From positions 618,624 to 682,623 of the forward strand of contig NZ_KE695649.1 in assembly GCF_000454065.1 (NCBI RefSeq): a DNA stretch of 64,000 nucleotides, in the 5' to 3' direction. Positions 50,424 to 59,123 of the stretch are shown here, piece by piece (position 1 is the first letter of the stretch; each line of letters begins with the position of its first letter). The translations under genes and the position numbers were made by a program. The stretch is from Brevibacillus thermoruber 423 (lineage in GTDB: Bacteria; Bacillota; Bacilli; Brevibacillales; Brevibacillaceae). A model generated the notes under the pieces. It saw only the letters and a program-made list of their open reading frames with translations, made no database searches and was not told where the DNA came from.

Positions 50424-52601
50424 TTACTCCCAATACAGCTCCAGCTTGTCGCCGCTCTTCAACTCCGTCTGGAACGAGGCCGGCTCCCCGTTGACCAGCG
50501 TCACCAGGCGGGAGATGCCTTCGCCCGTCGGCTTTTCCAGCGAGACGTCGACATAGCGGAAGACGTCGCTGAACAGGGGCGCGGCAGGAGCGGCGGCCTT
50601 CACCGTAATCACCGCGCCGTCCCGGACGGGATCGTCCGCCTGGGCGGGGAGGCCGTCCATCGTGATGGATACGCCGCCCACGGGCAGCACGACAGGCTGA
50701 CCGTTGAAGTGGACGGTGATCGTCTCCTGCCCCCACTCCTCGGGAGGAATGACGTCGCGGATGGCGGGGATCGACGGCTCTTCCGCCCGGAATACCAGAT
50801 CATCGCCCGGCCGCACGCGATCGTCCAGTGCGGCCGGTTTGCCGTTTACCTCCACCCGGAGGATGCGGGCTGGCAGGGTGTACGACCGGCCGTTGACGCT
50901 GAACCGGAGGGGAGGCGTCGCTTCTTCGTCTCCGTCCGGGAGCAGCCCCGCTTCCCGCAGCACCTCTTCCACCGTGCGGGGCAGGCGGATCTCCACCTCG
51001 CTGCGGTCGGCGAGCGGGGCGTCCAGCGGCTGCCGCACGCCGTTGACCAGGGCGATGGGGCCGAGCGAAAGCGGTTGGCCGTTGCAGGTGAGTTCCAGCG
51101 TGTCCAGGTGGTCCAGCAGATCGAGCACCCGCGCCTCCGCTTCCCGGCCGTCCTGACCGGGCACGACGACGATCACATCGCCGTCGGCCACGGGGGCGTC
51201 CAGGCCCGACGCTTCCCCGTTTTTCTCAATGACGGGCGGGGTGCCGTGGCCGCCCGGAATGATTTTGATCCGGCCGTTCACGGTCAGCGAAATCGCCATG
51301 CCGGGGCGGCCGTAGAGGCGGCGGATGTCCATGCCGGCCGCGATCAGGGCGTCACCGAGCGTCATTTTGCGCAGGTCGAAGATGCGGACCGGCGCGTCGT
51401 TGACGGTGACGGTCACGTATTTGACCGGATGGCGGCGCGCCGCGACGGCGATGCCGACAGGCGTCACGAATTCCGGTCCGGTGATTTGCGGATGTTCGTC
51501 CACAAACTGCCGGATGGCGTCCGCTCCCCGGACGGCGACGCGGGCCGGCGGCAGCTTCAGCGCTTCCGCGACGCGTTCCGTCAGTCTTGGCGTCAGGCTG
51601 CCTCCGCCGATCAGCATCACGGCCTGCGGCGGCTTGCCGTTCAGTTCCAGGATTTTGTTCGCGATGTTGGCGGCCAGGTGGCGGATGTCGCTGTCGATGG
51701 CGGCCGCCACCTCGGCGGAAGACAGGCTGTGCTCCATCCCGAGAATGTCGGTGAATGTCACCGTTTCGCGGGAAGTGAGCGCTCGCTTCACTTCCTCCGC
51801 CATCGGGAAGTCGAGCAAAAAGGCGTTCATCAGGGCGTCGGTGATCTCGTCGCCGGCCACCGGCACCATGCCGTAGGCGGTGATTGCCCCTTCCTCGGTC
51901 AGGGCCACGTCAGAGGTGCCGGCGCCGATGTCCACCAACGCGATGTTCAGCCTGCGCATGGTGACGGGGATCAGCACGTTGATTGCCGCGATCGGTTCCA
52001 GGGTCAGCGCCTGCATTTCCAGGTCGCAGCGCTGCAGCGCCGCCAGCAGCGAGTCCACGACCACGCGGGGCAAAAACGTGGCGATCACGTCGACGCTGGC
52101 CGTCTCCCCGCGCTGGTCGATCAGGCTGCCGATCAGTTCACCGTCCAGGTAGTAGTTGACGACGCTGTACCCGACGCAGTAGTAGCGGGTGACGTCCCGT
52201 TCGTTCAGCTCCTGCGCCAGTTGGGCCTGGGCTTCCTGCACGGCGGAAAACTCCAGGGCCAGCACGTCGTCGCGGGAGATGGCGGCGTGCCGGGCGATCG
52301 GCATCTCCATCCGCACCCGCCGCGTCCGCAGCGAACGGCCGGCCGCCGCCACGGCCACCCGTTTCAGCGGGCCGTGCGTTTCTTCCAACTGCTCCTTGAC
52401 CTGCCGAATGACTTTGGAGACGGCGACGACGTCGTGAATCTGTCCGTCCAGCATGGAGCGTTCGTCATGCTCGCGGATGGCGCAGTCGACGATGCGGAAC
52501 CGATCGCCCACCGGTTCCACGATCAGCCCGACCACGCTGCGGGTTCCAATATCCAAAGCAAAGATCAGCTCATCCGAGGCTGTTTGCACAATGTCCGACA
52601 A
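50424..52601 (-). CDS. FtsA/PilM-like actin-family protein with C-terminal beta-grasp-like repeats
   Basis: A 725-residue protein. Residues ~10-375 form an FtsA/PilM-type ATPase: phosphate-1 loop ALDIGTRSVVGLI, connect motif LVDIGAGTSDVAL, adenosine motif VMLIGGGSLTPRL. The remaining ~350 residues hold about five units with the pattern hNGxPhxLDxxLxDGDxIxV (for example ITVHFNGQPVVLPVGG, SRLVTLVNGEPAS, SGDKLELYW), suggesting tandem beta-grasp domains. It is not the cell-division FtsA, which is ~430 residues and lies beside ftsZ. The role is unknown; a membrane- or peptide-binding scaffold is possible. Start ATG-proximal at 52601. Confidence 0.8.
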   Translation of the reverse strand: MSDIVQTASDELIFALDIGTRSVVGLIVEPVGDRFRIVDCAIREHDERSMLDGQIHDVVAVSKVIRQVKEQLEETHGPLKRVAVAAAGRSLRTRRVRMEMPIARHAAISRDDVLALEFSAVQEAQAQLAQELNERDVTRYYCVGYSVVNYYLDGELIGSLIDQRGETASVDVIATFLPRVVVDSLLAALQRCDLEMQALTLEPIAAINVLIPVTMRRLNIALVDIGAGTSDVALTEEGAITAYGMVPVAGDEITDALMNAFLLDFPMAEEVKRALTSRETVTFTDILGMEHSLSSAEVAAAIDSDIRHLAANIANKILELNGKPPQAVMLIGGGSLTPRLTERVAEALKLPPARVAVRGADAIRQFVDEHPQITGPEFVTPVGIAVAARRHPVKYVTVTVNDAPVRIFDLRKMTLGDALIAAGMDIRRLYGRPGMAISLTVNGRIKIIPGGHGTPPVIEKNGEASGLDAPVADGDVIVVVPGQDGREAEARVLDLLDHLDTLELTCNGQPLSLGPIALVNGVRQPLDAPLADRSEVEIRLPRTVEEVLREAGLLPDGDEEATPPLRFSVNGRSYTLPARILRVEVNGKPAALDDRVRPGDDLVFRAEEPSIPAIRDVIPPEEWGQETITVHFNGQPVVLPVGGVSITMDGLPAQADDPVRDGAVITVKAAAPAAPLFSDVFRYVDVSLEKPTGEGISRLVTLVNGEPASFQTELKSGDKLELYWE

Positions 52602-52773
52602 AACCAGGTCACTCCTCGTTCCGGAGGAAAATCCGGGAAATCACTTCGGGAATGATTTCGACTCGAAGCGCGGAGAATCCTGTCGAAACAGGCAATCTTC
52701 TCGACAGGAGGAATTTTGCAAACGTTTTAAAACAAATTTACAATTTACTTTCGCGCTTTTTGGCGCTAAACTG

Positions 52774-52802
52774 CTGACAAGGGCAGTTTGATTGATTATA
52801 AT
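52774..52802 (+). promoter_or_regulatory. SigA promoter of aroA
   Basis: CTGACA, 17 bases, TATAAT. A strong match 54 bases before the gene. Confidence 0.75.
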
Positions 52803-52855
52803 AACCCTAATTTATCGTGTGAGTACAAAGGAAAACGAGGAGAGTGGAGACGAAG

Positions 52856-53953
52856 ATGGCACACGACCAAATCGAAACCATGCGCAAACAGATCGACGAG
52901 ATCAACCTGCAGATTCTCTCGTTGATCAACAGGCGGGCCGAACTCGTCCAGGAGCTGGGCAAGGAAAAGGTGAAGCAGGGTGTCAACCCCTTCGACCCGG
53001 AACGGGAGCGCCAAATGCTCACCCAACTGGTGGAAAACAACAACGGTCCGTTCAGCGACAACACGATCCGCCACCTGTTCAAGCAAATTTTCCAGGCGTC
53101 GCTCGACCTGATGAACGACGACAACAAAAAGGTTCTCTTGGTCAGCCGCAAGAAACAGCCGGAAGACACCGTGATCACGGTCAAGGGCGTGGAGTTCGGC
53201 GGAGGCCGTCCGATCCTGATTGCCGGCCCGTGCTCCGTGGAGAGCTACGAGCAGGTGCGCTCCGTGGCGGAGAATCACGTCAAGCGCGGTCTTCGCGTCC
53301 TGCGCGGGGGAGCGTACAAACCGCGCACCTCGCCGTACGACTTCCAGGGCCTGGGCGTGGAAGGCCTGGAGATTCTCAAGCGGATCGGGGACGAATTCAA
53401 CCTGGTGACGATCAGCGAAATCGTCAATCCCGCTGACCTGGAACTGGCCACCCGCTACATCGACGTGATTCAGATCGGGGCCCGCAACATGCAGAACTTT
53501 GAACTGCTGAAAGCGGCCGGACGCATCAACCATCCGATCCTGCTGAAGCGCGGGCTGTCGGCGACGATCGAAGAGTTCATCTACGCTGCGGAGTACATCC
53601 TGTCCGAGGGCAACAAGCAGGTAATGCTCTGCGAGCGCGGCATCCGCACCTACGAGAAAGCGACCCGCAACACGCTGGACATCTCCGCCGTGCCGCTGTT
53701 GAAACAGGAGACCCACCTGCCGGTATTCGTCGACGTGACCCACTCCACCGGCCGCCGCGATCTGCTCCTGCCTACGGCCAAGGCCGGTCTCGCTGTCGGC
53801 GCGGACGGCGTCATGATCGAAGTGCACCCGGATCCGGACGTCGCCCTGTCCGACGCCAAGCAGCAGGTCAACATCCCGCAGTTCAACCATATCCTCGACG
53901 AACTGCTCGCATCCGGTCTTTATAAGGAAGAAACGGCAACGGTGAGGCGCTGA
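52856..53953 (+). CDS. aroA: Chorismate mutase / 3-deoxy-7-phosphoheptulonate synthase
   Basis: Bifunctional entry enzyme of aromatic amino acid synthesis, 365 residues. Residues 1-~90 are an AroQ-type chorismate mutase ([30 protein letters not shown]) that also serves as feedback sensor. Residues ~100-350 are DAHP synthase type I-beta: [53 protein letters not shown] 52856 is preferred (GGAG 6 bases upstream, matches B. subtilis AroA); GTG 52844 is less likely. Own promoter. Confidence 0.95.
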   Translation: MAHDQIETMRKQIDEINLQILSLINRRAELVQELGKEKVKQGVNPFDPERERQMLTQLVENNNGPFSDNTIRHLFKQIFQASLDLMNDDNKKVLLVSRKKQPEDTVITVKGVEFGGGRPILIAGPCSVESYEQVRSVAENHVKRGLRVLRGGAYKPRTSPYDFQGLGVEGLEILKRIGDEFNLVTISEIVNPADLELATRYIDVIQIGARNMQNFELLKAAGRINHPILLKRGLSATIEEFIYAAEYILSEGNKQVMLCERGIRTYEKATRNTLDISAVPLLKQETHLPVFVDVTHSTGRRDLLLPTAKAGLAVGADGVMIEVHPDPDVALSDAKQQVNIPQFNHILDELLASGLYKEETATVRR

Positions 53954-53979
53954 TCCGTCCGTCTGAATAAGCAGTGTCC

Positions 53980-54007
53980 AGGGCTCTTCCGATCGGCGGG
54001 AGGGCCC
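53980..54007 (+). terminator. Hairpin after aroA
   Basis: GGGCTCTTCCG-atcgg-CGGGAGGGCCC (with G-U pairs); weak T-run TCCTCATTT. Confidence 0.4.
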
Positions 54008-54080
54008 TCCTCATTTGACGAAACGCGTCCCAGCCAGTAAGCTAAGCACAAGAGGACATGGCTGAAGGGAGCGATGGCGG

Positions 54081-54389
54081 ATGAGTGAACAGGAGCACTG
54101 CTGTACGTCGGAGCGGTCCACCCCGCGTCCGGACAAGATCAAGAGCAATCTCATCTCCCGGCTGAACCGGGTGGAAGGACAAATTCGCGGCATCCGCGGC
54201 ATGGTGGAAAAGGACGTGTACTGCGACGACATCCTGAATCAGATCGCGGCGGCCCAGTCGGCGCTGAACGCGGTGGGCAGAATGCTGCTGGAAGGACACA
54301 TGAAAAGCTGTGTCATCGACCGCATTCAACAGGGAGACAGCGAAGTGATTGACGAACTCTTGAAGACGATGAACAAACTGATGAGATGA
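54081..54389 (+). CDS. csoR: CsoR-family metal-sensing repressor
   Basis: A 102-residue all-helical DUF156 repressor with the Cu(I) ligand triad Cys48, His73, Cys77 (VYCDD, EGHMKSC). LISRLNRVEGQIRGIRGMVE is the DNA-facing N-terminal helix. An extra N-terminal CC (7-8) is unusual but likely disordered. Copper genes such as copA/copZ are not adjacent, so it acts in trans; other CsoR relatives (persulfide CstR, formaldehyde FrmR) differ at the ligand positions. ATG 54081 with GGGAGCGA upstream. Confidence 0.85.
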   Translation: MSEQEHCCTSERSTPRPDKIKSNLISRLNRVEGQIRGIRGMVEKDVYCDDILNQIAAAQSALNAVGRMLLEGHMKSCVIDRIQQGDSEVIDELLKTMNKLMR

Positions 54390-54402
54390 GGGGCCGCTCG
54401 CC

Positions 54403-54417
54403 CGGAAAACGATTGCA
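54403..54417. promoter_or_regulatory. cre-like site before ccpA
   Basis: CGGAAAACGATTGCA matches the CcpA consensus core (wTGnAAnCGnwnnCw) except for the first two bases. It may allow autoregulation. Confidence 0.3.
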
Positions 54418-54503
54418 ACCGGGCACGGCTTGTCGTATCATAAGTGCATACATTTATGAAAATGATCATGAAAACCATAAAATGGGGAAAGTGAGGGTAT
54501 GTG

Positions 54504-55514
54504 ATGCCGGTTACTATCTATGATGTGGCACGAGAAGCGGGAGTTTCGATGGCGACGGTTTCCCGGGTTGTCAACGGGAACCCGAATGTCAAACCATTGA
54601 CGCGCAAAAAAGTGTTGGCTGCGATCGAACGACTCGGGTATCGGCCCAACGCAGTCGCGCGCGGATTGGCCAGCAAGAAAACAACGACGGTCGGTGTCAT
54701 CATCCCGGACATCTCCAGTCTGTTTTTTTCCGAATTGGCCCGTGGCATCGAAGATATCGCCACCATGTACAAGTACAACATCATCCTGTGCAATTCGGAC
54801 CAGCGCATGGAAAAGGAACTGCAGTTGATCAACACGCTTTTGGAAAAGCAGGTGGACGGCCTTTTGTTCATGGGAGCGGAAATCAAGGAAGACCATTTGC
54901 AGGCGCTCACCAGCGCATCGGTGCCGACCGTTCTGGCAGCGACGCGGGATGCGGACAACACGCTGCCGTCCGTCACCATCGACCATTTCCAGGCGGCCTA
55001 CGACGCCACCAAGGCGCTGATCGATCACGGACACAAGCGGATCGCGATGATCACCGGACCGATCAACGACCCGCTGGGCGGTCTGATGCGCTACGAGGGC
55101 TACAAAAAGGCGCTGGCCGACGCCGGGATTCCGCTTGACGAGAAGCTGGTGGCCCACGGCAACTACTTCTACGAATCGGGGCTGCGCACCGCCGGAGAGT
55201 TTCTCAAGCTGTCCGACCCGCCGACCGCCATTTTTGCCGCCAGCGACGAAATGGCGATCGGGGCGATTCACGCCGTGCAGGATGCCGGCTTGAACGTGCC
55301 GGCCGACATCGAAGTGATCGGGCACGACAACATCCGGCTGGTGGAAATGGTGCGGCCGCGGCTCACCTCGGTCGTCCAGCCGATGTACGACATCGGAGCG
55401 GTGGCGATGCGCCTGTTGACCAAGTACATGAACAACGAGCACGTGGAGGAGCACGTCGTGCTGCTGCCCCACCGCATCGAATACCGCGAAAGCACCCGGC
55501 CGCGGGAAAACTGA
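54504..55514 (+). CDS. ccpA: Catabolite control protein A
   Basis: LacI-family master regulator of carbon catabolite control, 336 residues. HTH and hinge: [36 protein letters not shown], then [25 protein letters not shown]. The core domain includes [12 protein letters not shown] and [16 protein letters not shown]. CcpA binds HPr-Ser-P and cre sites. The ATG at 54504 was chosen over the GTG at 54501; GAGGG lies upstream. The acuABC operon nearby is a classical CcpA target in Bacillus, and the gene order follows that genus. Confidence 0.92.
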   Translation: MPVTIYDVAREAGVSMATVSRVVNGNPNVKPLTRKKVLAAIERLGYRPNAVARGLASKKTTTVGVIIPDISSLFFSELARGIEDIATMYKYNIILCNSDQRMEKELQLINTLLEKQVDGLLFMGAEIKEDHLQALTSASVPTVLAATRDADNTLPSVTIDHFQAAYDATKALIDHGHKRIAMITGPINDPLGGLMRYEGYKKALADAGIPLDEKLVAHGNYFYESGLRTAGEFLKLSDPPTAIFAASDEMAIGAIHAVQDAGLNVPADIEVIGHDNIRLVEMVRPRLTSVVQPMYDIGAVAMRLLTKYMNNEHVEEHVVLLPHRIEYRESTRPREN

Positions 55515-55568
55515 AGCGCCGCGAGGGACGAAGCGTTTGACAGCAGGAGGAGCAGGAGGGAAAAAGAG

Positions 55569-56495
55569 ATGCGCATTGGGATTATCGGCGCGATGGACGA
55601 GGAAATTGCGCTGTATCTGGAAGCGATGACCGGCACGGTCAGCACGGAGAAGGCGGGTATTGTCTACCACGAGGGAGAGATGGAGGGAACATCCGTCGTT
55701 CTCTGTAAATCGGGGGTGGGCAAGGTAAACGCCGCCGTCACCACGCAAATGCTGATCGATCAGTTCAAGGTGGACCGCGTCATTTTCACCGGGGTGGCGG
55801 GAGCGGTTCACCCCGATCTGAACATCGGCGATATCGTCGTCTCCACGGACTGTGTGCAGCACGACATTGACGTGACGGCACTGGGATTTGCTCCCGGCCA
55901 GATTCCGTACACCGAGCAGTGGGTGTGGCAGGCAGACCCGGCGCTGCGGGAGCTGGCAATCGCAGCGGGCAAAGACCTGGAAGACGGCGTGCAGGTCGCG
56001 AGCGGGCGGATTCTCTCCGGCGACCAGTTCGTCGCCAGCAGGGAAAAGGTCAAGTGGCTCCGCGAGCAGTTTGACGCCCACTGCACGGAGATGGAGGGCG
56101 CTGCCGTCGCGCAGGTGTGCGCCATGAACGGCGTGCCGTTTGTGATCGTTCGCTCCATGTCGGACAAGGCGGACGGCTCCGCGCACGTCAACTTCGCGGA
56201 GTTTACCCAGTTGGCGTCCCGCCGTTCTTACGCGATCGTCAGCCGGATGCTGCGCGCGATGACGCCCGGCGTGATCGTATACTCCACCAAAAACTGCATC
56301 GACTGCGACATGGTGAAACAGTGGCTGACCGCAAAGGGCGTCGCGTTTGAGGTGCGGGACGTGATGACCAGCCGCGCCTACCAGGAAGAAGTGGAGCGCT
56401 TCGGCTTCATGGGCGTGCCCGTGACGGTGGTCGGCGGCAAAGCGGTCAAAGGCTTCCAGCCGGACGAGCTGGAGAAGCTGCTGAGCCGTTCGTAA
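55569..56495 (+). CDS. mtnN: MTA/SAH nucleosidase fused to a glutaredoxin-like domain
   Basis: A 308-residue fusion. Residues 1-~230 are 5'-methylthioadenosine/S-adenosylhomocysteine nucleosidase: MRIGIIGAMDEE with Glu12, GVAGAVHPDLNIGDIVVST, TEMEGAAVAQVC (Glu174 and Glu176), SMSDKADG with Asp199. Residues ~234-308 are glutaredoxin-like: VIVYSTKNCIDCDMVKQWL with CIDC (243-246) and the cis-proline motif GVPVTVVGG. Both active sites look complete and no stop or frameshift separates them. Normal MtnN is ~230 residues. The fusion may couple SAM recycling to thiol chemistry, for example bacillithiol or LuxS flux (inference). Confidence 0.88.
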   Translation: MRIGIIGAMDEEIALYLEAMTGTVSTEKAGIVYHEGEMEGTSVVLCKSGVGKVNAAVTTQMLIDQFKVDRVIFTGVAGAVHPDLNIGDIVVSTDCVQHDIDVTALGFAPGQIPYTEQWVWQADPALRELAIAAGKDLEDGVQVASGRILSGDQFVASREKVKWLREQFDAHCTEMEGAAVAQVCAMNGVPFVIVRSMSDKADGSAHVNFAEFTQLASRRSYAIVSRMLRAMTPGVIVYSTKNCIDCDMVKQWLTAKGVAFEVRDVMTSRAYQEEVERFGFMGVPVTVVGGKAVKGFQPDELEKLLSRS

Positions 56496-56508
56496 CGAAA
56501 CGCGCATG

Positions 56509-56545
56509 AAAAAACCGGTTTCTCGCGGGAGAGACCGGTTTTTCG
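56509..56545. terminator. Terminator between mtnN and acuC
   Basis: AAAACCGGTTTCTC-gcgg-GAGAGACCGGTTTT, T-run following on the plus strand. Confidence 0.85.
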
Positions 56546-56580
56546 TTTTTGGCCGGCGAGCCGGCCCGCTGGCTGCCCGT

Positions 56581-57738
56581 TCAGTTGTCCGCTCCGATCG
56601 GCGCGTACATCAGCGCCCTCTCCAGCGTGATGCGGTTTTTCTCGGTGATCTCCGCGCGGCGGGGGATCGGGGGAAACGGGTCGTCAAACAGCCGGGCCGG
56701 CAGTTCCAGACTGCTCAGCGGCTGCCAGCGGGAGCGCCACGCCTCCGGCAGCGGGCCGTCCGCGAGCGGCTGATCGGTCATCTCGCTCCAGAGCAGCGTC
56801 CAGGCGCGGGGCACCACCCGCCAGATGTCGTAGCCTCCGCCGCCCACGGCGATCCAGCGGCCCTGGCACCACTCGTGCGCCAGGCGATGAGCCAGCCGGG
56901 GAATCTCCTGGTAGATGCGCATTGAACAGGAGAGGTGCGTAAGCGGGTCGTAGGCGTGGGCGTCGCAGCCGTTTTGCGTCACGATCACGTCCGGCTTGAA
57001 GCCGCGCGCCAATTTGGGAACCAACTCGTGGTAAATGTCCAAAAACGACTGATCTTCTGTAAACGCTTCCAGAGGAATGTTAACCGTATAGCCGTAGCCG
57101 CTGCCTTCCCCCCGCTCCGTCAGGCTGCCGGTGCCGGGAAAGAGGTATTTGCCGGTCTCGTGCAGGGAGACGGTCAGGACGTTGGGATCGTCGTAAAAGG
57201 CCCACTGCACGCCGTCTCCGTGATGGGCGTCGGTGTCGATGTACAGGATCCTGGCGTCCCAGTGCTTGCGCAGATAGGCGATGGCGACGGAGCAGTCGTT
57301 GTAGATGCAAAAGCCGGATGCCCGCCCGCGAAAGGCGTGGTGCAGCCCGCCGGCGGGGTTGAAGGCGTGCTCCGCCTGACCGTTCATCACCGCGTCCACC
57401 GCCTGCAGGGTGCCGCCGACGATCAGGGCGGCGGCCTCGTGCATCTGCCGGAAGCAGGGGACGTCTTCGGTGCCAATCCCGTACCCCGCCGCCAGCGGCA
57501 GCTCGGCGTCGCTTTCCCCCTGCTGCCGCACAAACTGGATGTAGCGCGGATCGTGGATCAGGGCCAGTTCCTCGTCGGTCGCCATCCGCGGCGGCAGGAT
57601 GTCGGCGTCGTTCAGCAATCCGTAGGCGCTCATCAGATCGTAGGTCAGGAGCAGACGGCGCTGGTTGAACGGATGTTCGTCGTGAAAGTAATACCGGGTG
57701 TAGTCGGCGGAGTAGATCAGACGAGCGTTGCGGCTCAA
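56581..57738 (-). CDS. acuC: AcuC, class I histone-deacetylase-like protein
   Basis: A 385-residue zinc deacetylase that activates acetyl-CoA synthetase by lysine deacetylation, opposing AcuA. Zinc and catalytic residues are visible in GGLHHAF, IDTDAHHGDGVQWAF and NGCDAHAYDPLTHL. The start is TTG at 57738 with GGGGGG upstream; it overlaps the acuB stop by 4 bases. Last gene of the acuA-acuB-acuC operon. In Bacillus the neighbour acsA is the target, but it is not seen here. Confidence 0.9.
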   Translation of the reverse strand: MSRNARLIYSADYTRYYFHDEHPFNQRRLLLTYDLMSAYGLLNDADILPPRMATDEELALIHDPRYIQFVRQQGESDAELPLAAGYGIGTEDVPCFRQMHEAAALIVGGTLQAVDAVMNGQAEHAFNPAGGLHHAFRGRASGFCIYNDCSVAIAYLRKHWDARILYIDTDAHHGDGVQWAFYDDPNVLTVSLHETGKYLFPGTGSLTERGEGSGYGYTVNIPLEAFTEDQSFLDIYHELVPKLARGFKPDVIVTQNGCDAHAYDPLTHLSCSMRIYQEIPRLAHRLAHEWCQGRWIAVGGGGYDIWRVVPRAWTLLWSEMTDQPLADGPLPEAWRSRWQPLSSLELPARLFDDPFPPIPRRAEITEKNRITLERALMYAPIGADN

Positions 57739-58379
57739 CGCCGGTCCCCCCCTTCCCCGGGAGCGACGACCGCAAAGCCCTTGTCGCGCAGCAGTTGAAC
57801 GACGGGGCGCGGGTCGATCGTCTGGACGCGGAAGACCAGATTCTTCCTGCCCGGCCGGCCCCCGGGGAAGACGACCACGCTGCAGACGTTCACCTGGGCT
57901 TCACGCATCACCTGGCTGACTTCCGCCAGCATGCCCACGCGGTCGTCCACCTCCACCTCGATGTGGGAACTGGGTTTGTTCACGCCAAACAGTTCGATCA
58001 GGCTGTTGAACAGGTCCGATTCCGTGATGATGCCGACCAGCCGGTTTCCTTCCACGACCGGGAGCGAACCCACCTTGTGTTCGTAGATTTGCACCGCCGC
58101 GTCTTCGATGAAATCGAGCGGATGGGCGGTGATCACCTGACGCTGCATGATGTCCGCCACCGGCTTTTGCAGGACGGTGTGATCGTCGTCGTGCACGAGC
58201 AGCGTGGACGGCAGGGCATCGCGCAGGTCGCGGTCGGAGATGATTCCCACGAGGCGCTCCTGTTCCACGACGGGCAGATGCCGGATGCGGTTGCCGCGCA
58301 GCAGTTTCAGCGCGTCGCCGATGCTGGTGGCGGGGTGGACGGTGACGACCCGCCGGCGCATGATCTTCTCGATTCGCAT
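57735..58379 (-). CDS. acuB: AcuB, CBS-ACT domain protein
   Basis: A 214-residue regulatory protein with two CBS domains (~7-60, ~77-135) for adenine nucleotides and an ACT domain (~140-205). It is the middle gene of the acetoin-utilisation operon and probably signals energy or amino-acid state to AcuA/AcuC. ATG 58379 with GGGGAGGT 8 bases upstream is preferred to the TTG at 58385. It overlaps acuC by 4 bases. Confidence 0.9.
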   Translation of the reverse strand: MRIEKIMRRRVVTVHPATSIGDALKLLRGNRIRHLPVVEQERLVGIISDRDLRDALPSTLLVHDDDHTVLQKPVADIMQRQVITAHPLDFIEDAAVQIYEHKVGSLPVVEGNRLVGIITESDLFNSLIELFGVNKPSSHIEVEVDDRVGMLAEVSQVMREAQVNVCSVVVFPGGRPGRKNLVFRVQTIDPRPVVQLLRDKGFAVVAPGEGGDRR

Positions 58380-58409
58380 GGGCAAAACCTCCCCCTTTCC
58401 CTGGCGCTC

Positions 58410-59042
58410 CTAATAGAAATAGCGGTTTTGAAAGCGCATGGCGTCAAAAGCGGCGATGCTCTCCGGCGGGACCCGCCTGCCGATTCGGGCCATCAGGCAG
58501 TTGGCCGGATGAGAGCAGATTTCCGGATCGTCCGTGGCCATCCAGACCATGCCGACGCTGCCCATCACCTTTTCCATCACTTTCCGGTACTGCCACACAT
58601 CCAGCCCCGTTCCTTTCAGGTCCCAGTGCCAGTAATATTCCGTCGTGATGACGATATAGTCTTCCATCGCGTCGTCCGCAAAGGCCACCTGCAGCATCGT
58701 CTTGGCAACGCCGCCGCCCCGCACGGCCTGGCTGACTTCGATTGCCCCCAGCTCGAGCAGGTCGGGGAGTTGGGCCTGCGACCAGCGCTCCAGCGGGTCG
58801 GGATAGAGAAACGTGACGTAGCCCAGCACCAGGTCCTCTTCCCGGGCCACGATAATCCGCCCCTCCGGCAGGGCGGCAATTTCCACGAGGGCCTTGTGCT
58901 GCTCTTCGGGAACGCGGAATGCCTTGAGCCCTTCGTCGAAGCGGAGGGAGGCCAGACGTTCCGGTTCGATGGGCCCTTCCACCAGCAGCCGCTTTCCGCC
59001 GGCGACGAGCTGCTGTGAATGATAGCGCTTGACGTGCTTCAT
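58410..59042 (-). CDS. acuA: AcuA, GNAT protein acetyltransferase
   Basis: A 210-residue acetyltransferase that inactivates acetyl-CoA synthetase by acetylating a lysine. The acetyl-CoA loop lies around ELGAIEVSQAVRGGGVAKTMLQ (~105-126). ATG 59042 (MKHVKRYHS) with GGAGGTGCATCG upstream; the frame is open further but overlaps the hairpin. A hairpin at 59065-59096 lies directly before the RBS, so transcripts entering from the PBP gene should stop there. Confidence 0.88.
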   Translation of the reverse strand: MKHVKRYHSQQLVAGGKRLLVEGPIEPERLASLRFDEGLKAFRVPEEQHKALVEIAALPEGRIIVAREEDLVLGYVTFLYPDPLERWSQAQLPDLLELGAIEVSQAVRGGGVAKTMLQVAFADDAMEDYIVITTEYYWHWDLKGTGLDVWQYRKVMEKVMGSVGMVWMATDDPEICSHPANCLMARIGRRVPPESIAAFDAMRFQNRYFY

Positions 59043-59064
59043 CGATGCACCTCCTGGTCTAGAA

Positions 59065-59096
59065 AACAAGAGATGGCAGCCAAACCATCTCTTGTT
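59065..59096 (-). terminator. Terminator after the PBP gene, just before the acuA RBS
   Basis: AACAAGAGATGG ... CCATCTCTTGTT, perfect 12-bp stem with TTTTC on the minus strand. Only 22 bases remain to the acuA ATG, so the acu operon either has a promoter inside the pbp end or uses this hairpin as an attenuator. Confidence 0.8.
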
Positions 59097-59123
59097 CACC
59101 TCTCTATCCCTATCATACGTCGT

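Noticed and set aside
50409-52655. 748-codon open frame on the plus strand
   Set aside because: Antisense shadow of the FtsA-like gene, which has recognisable actin-family motifs.
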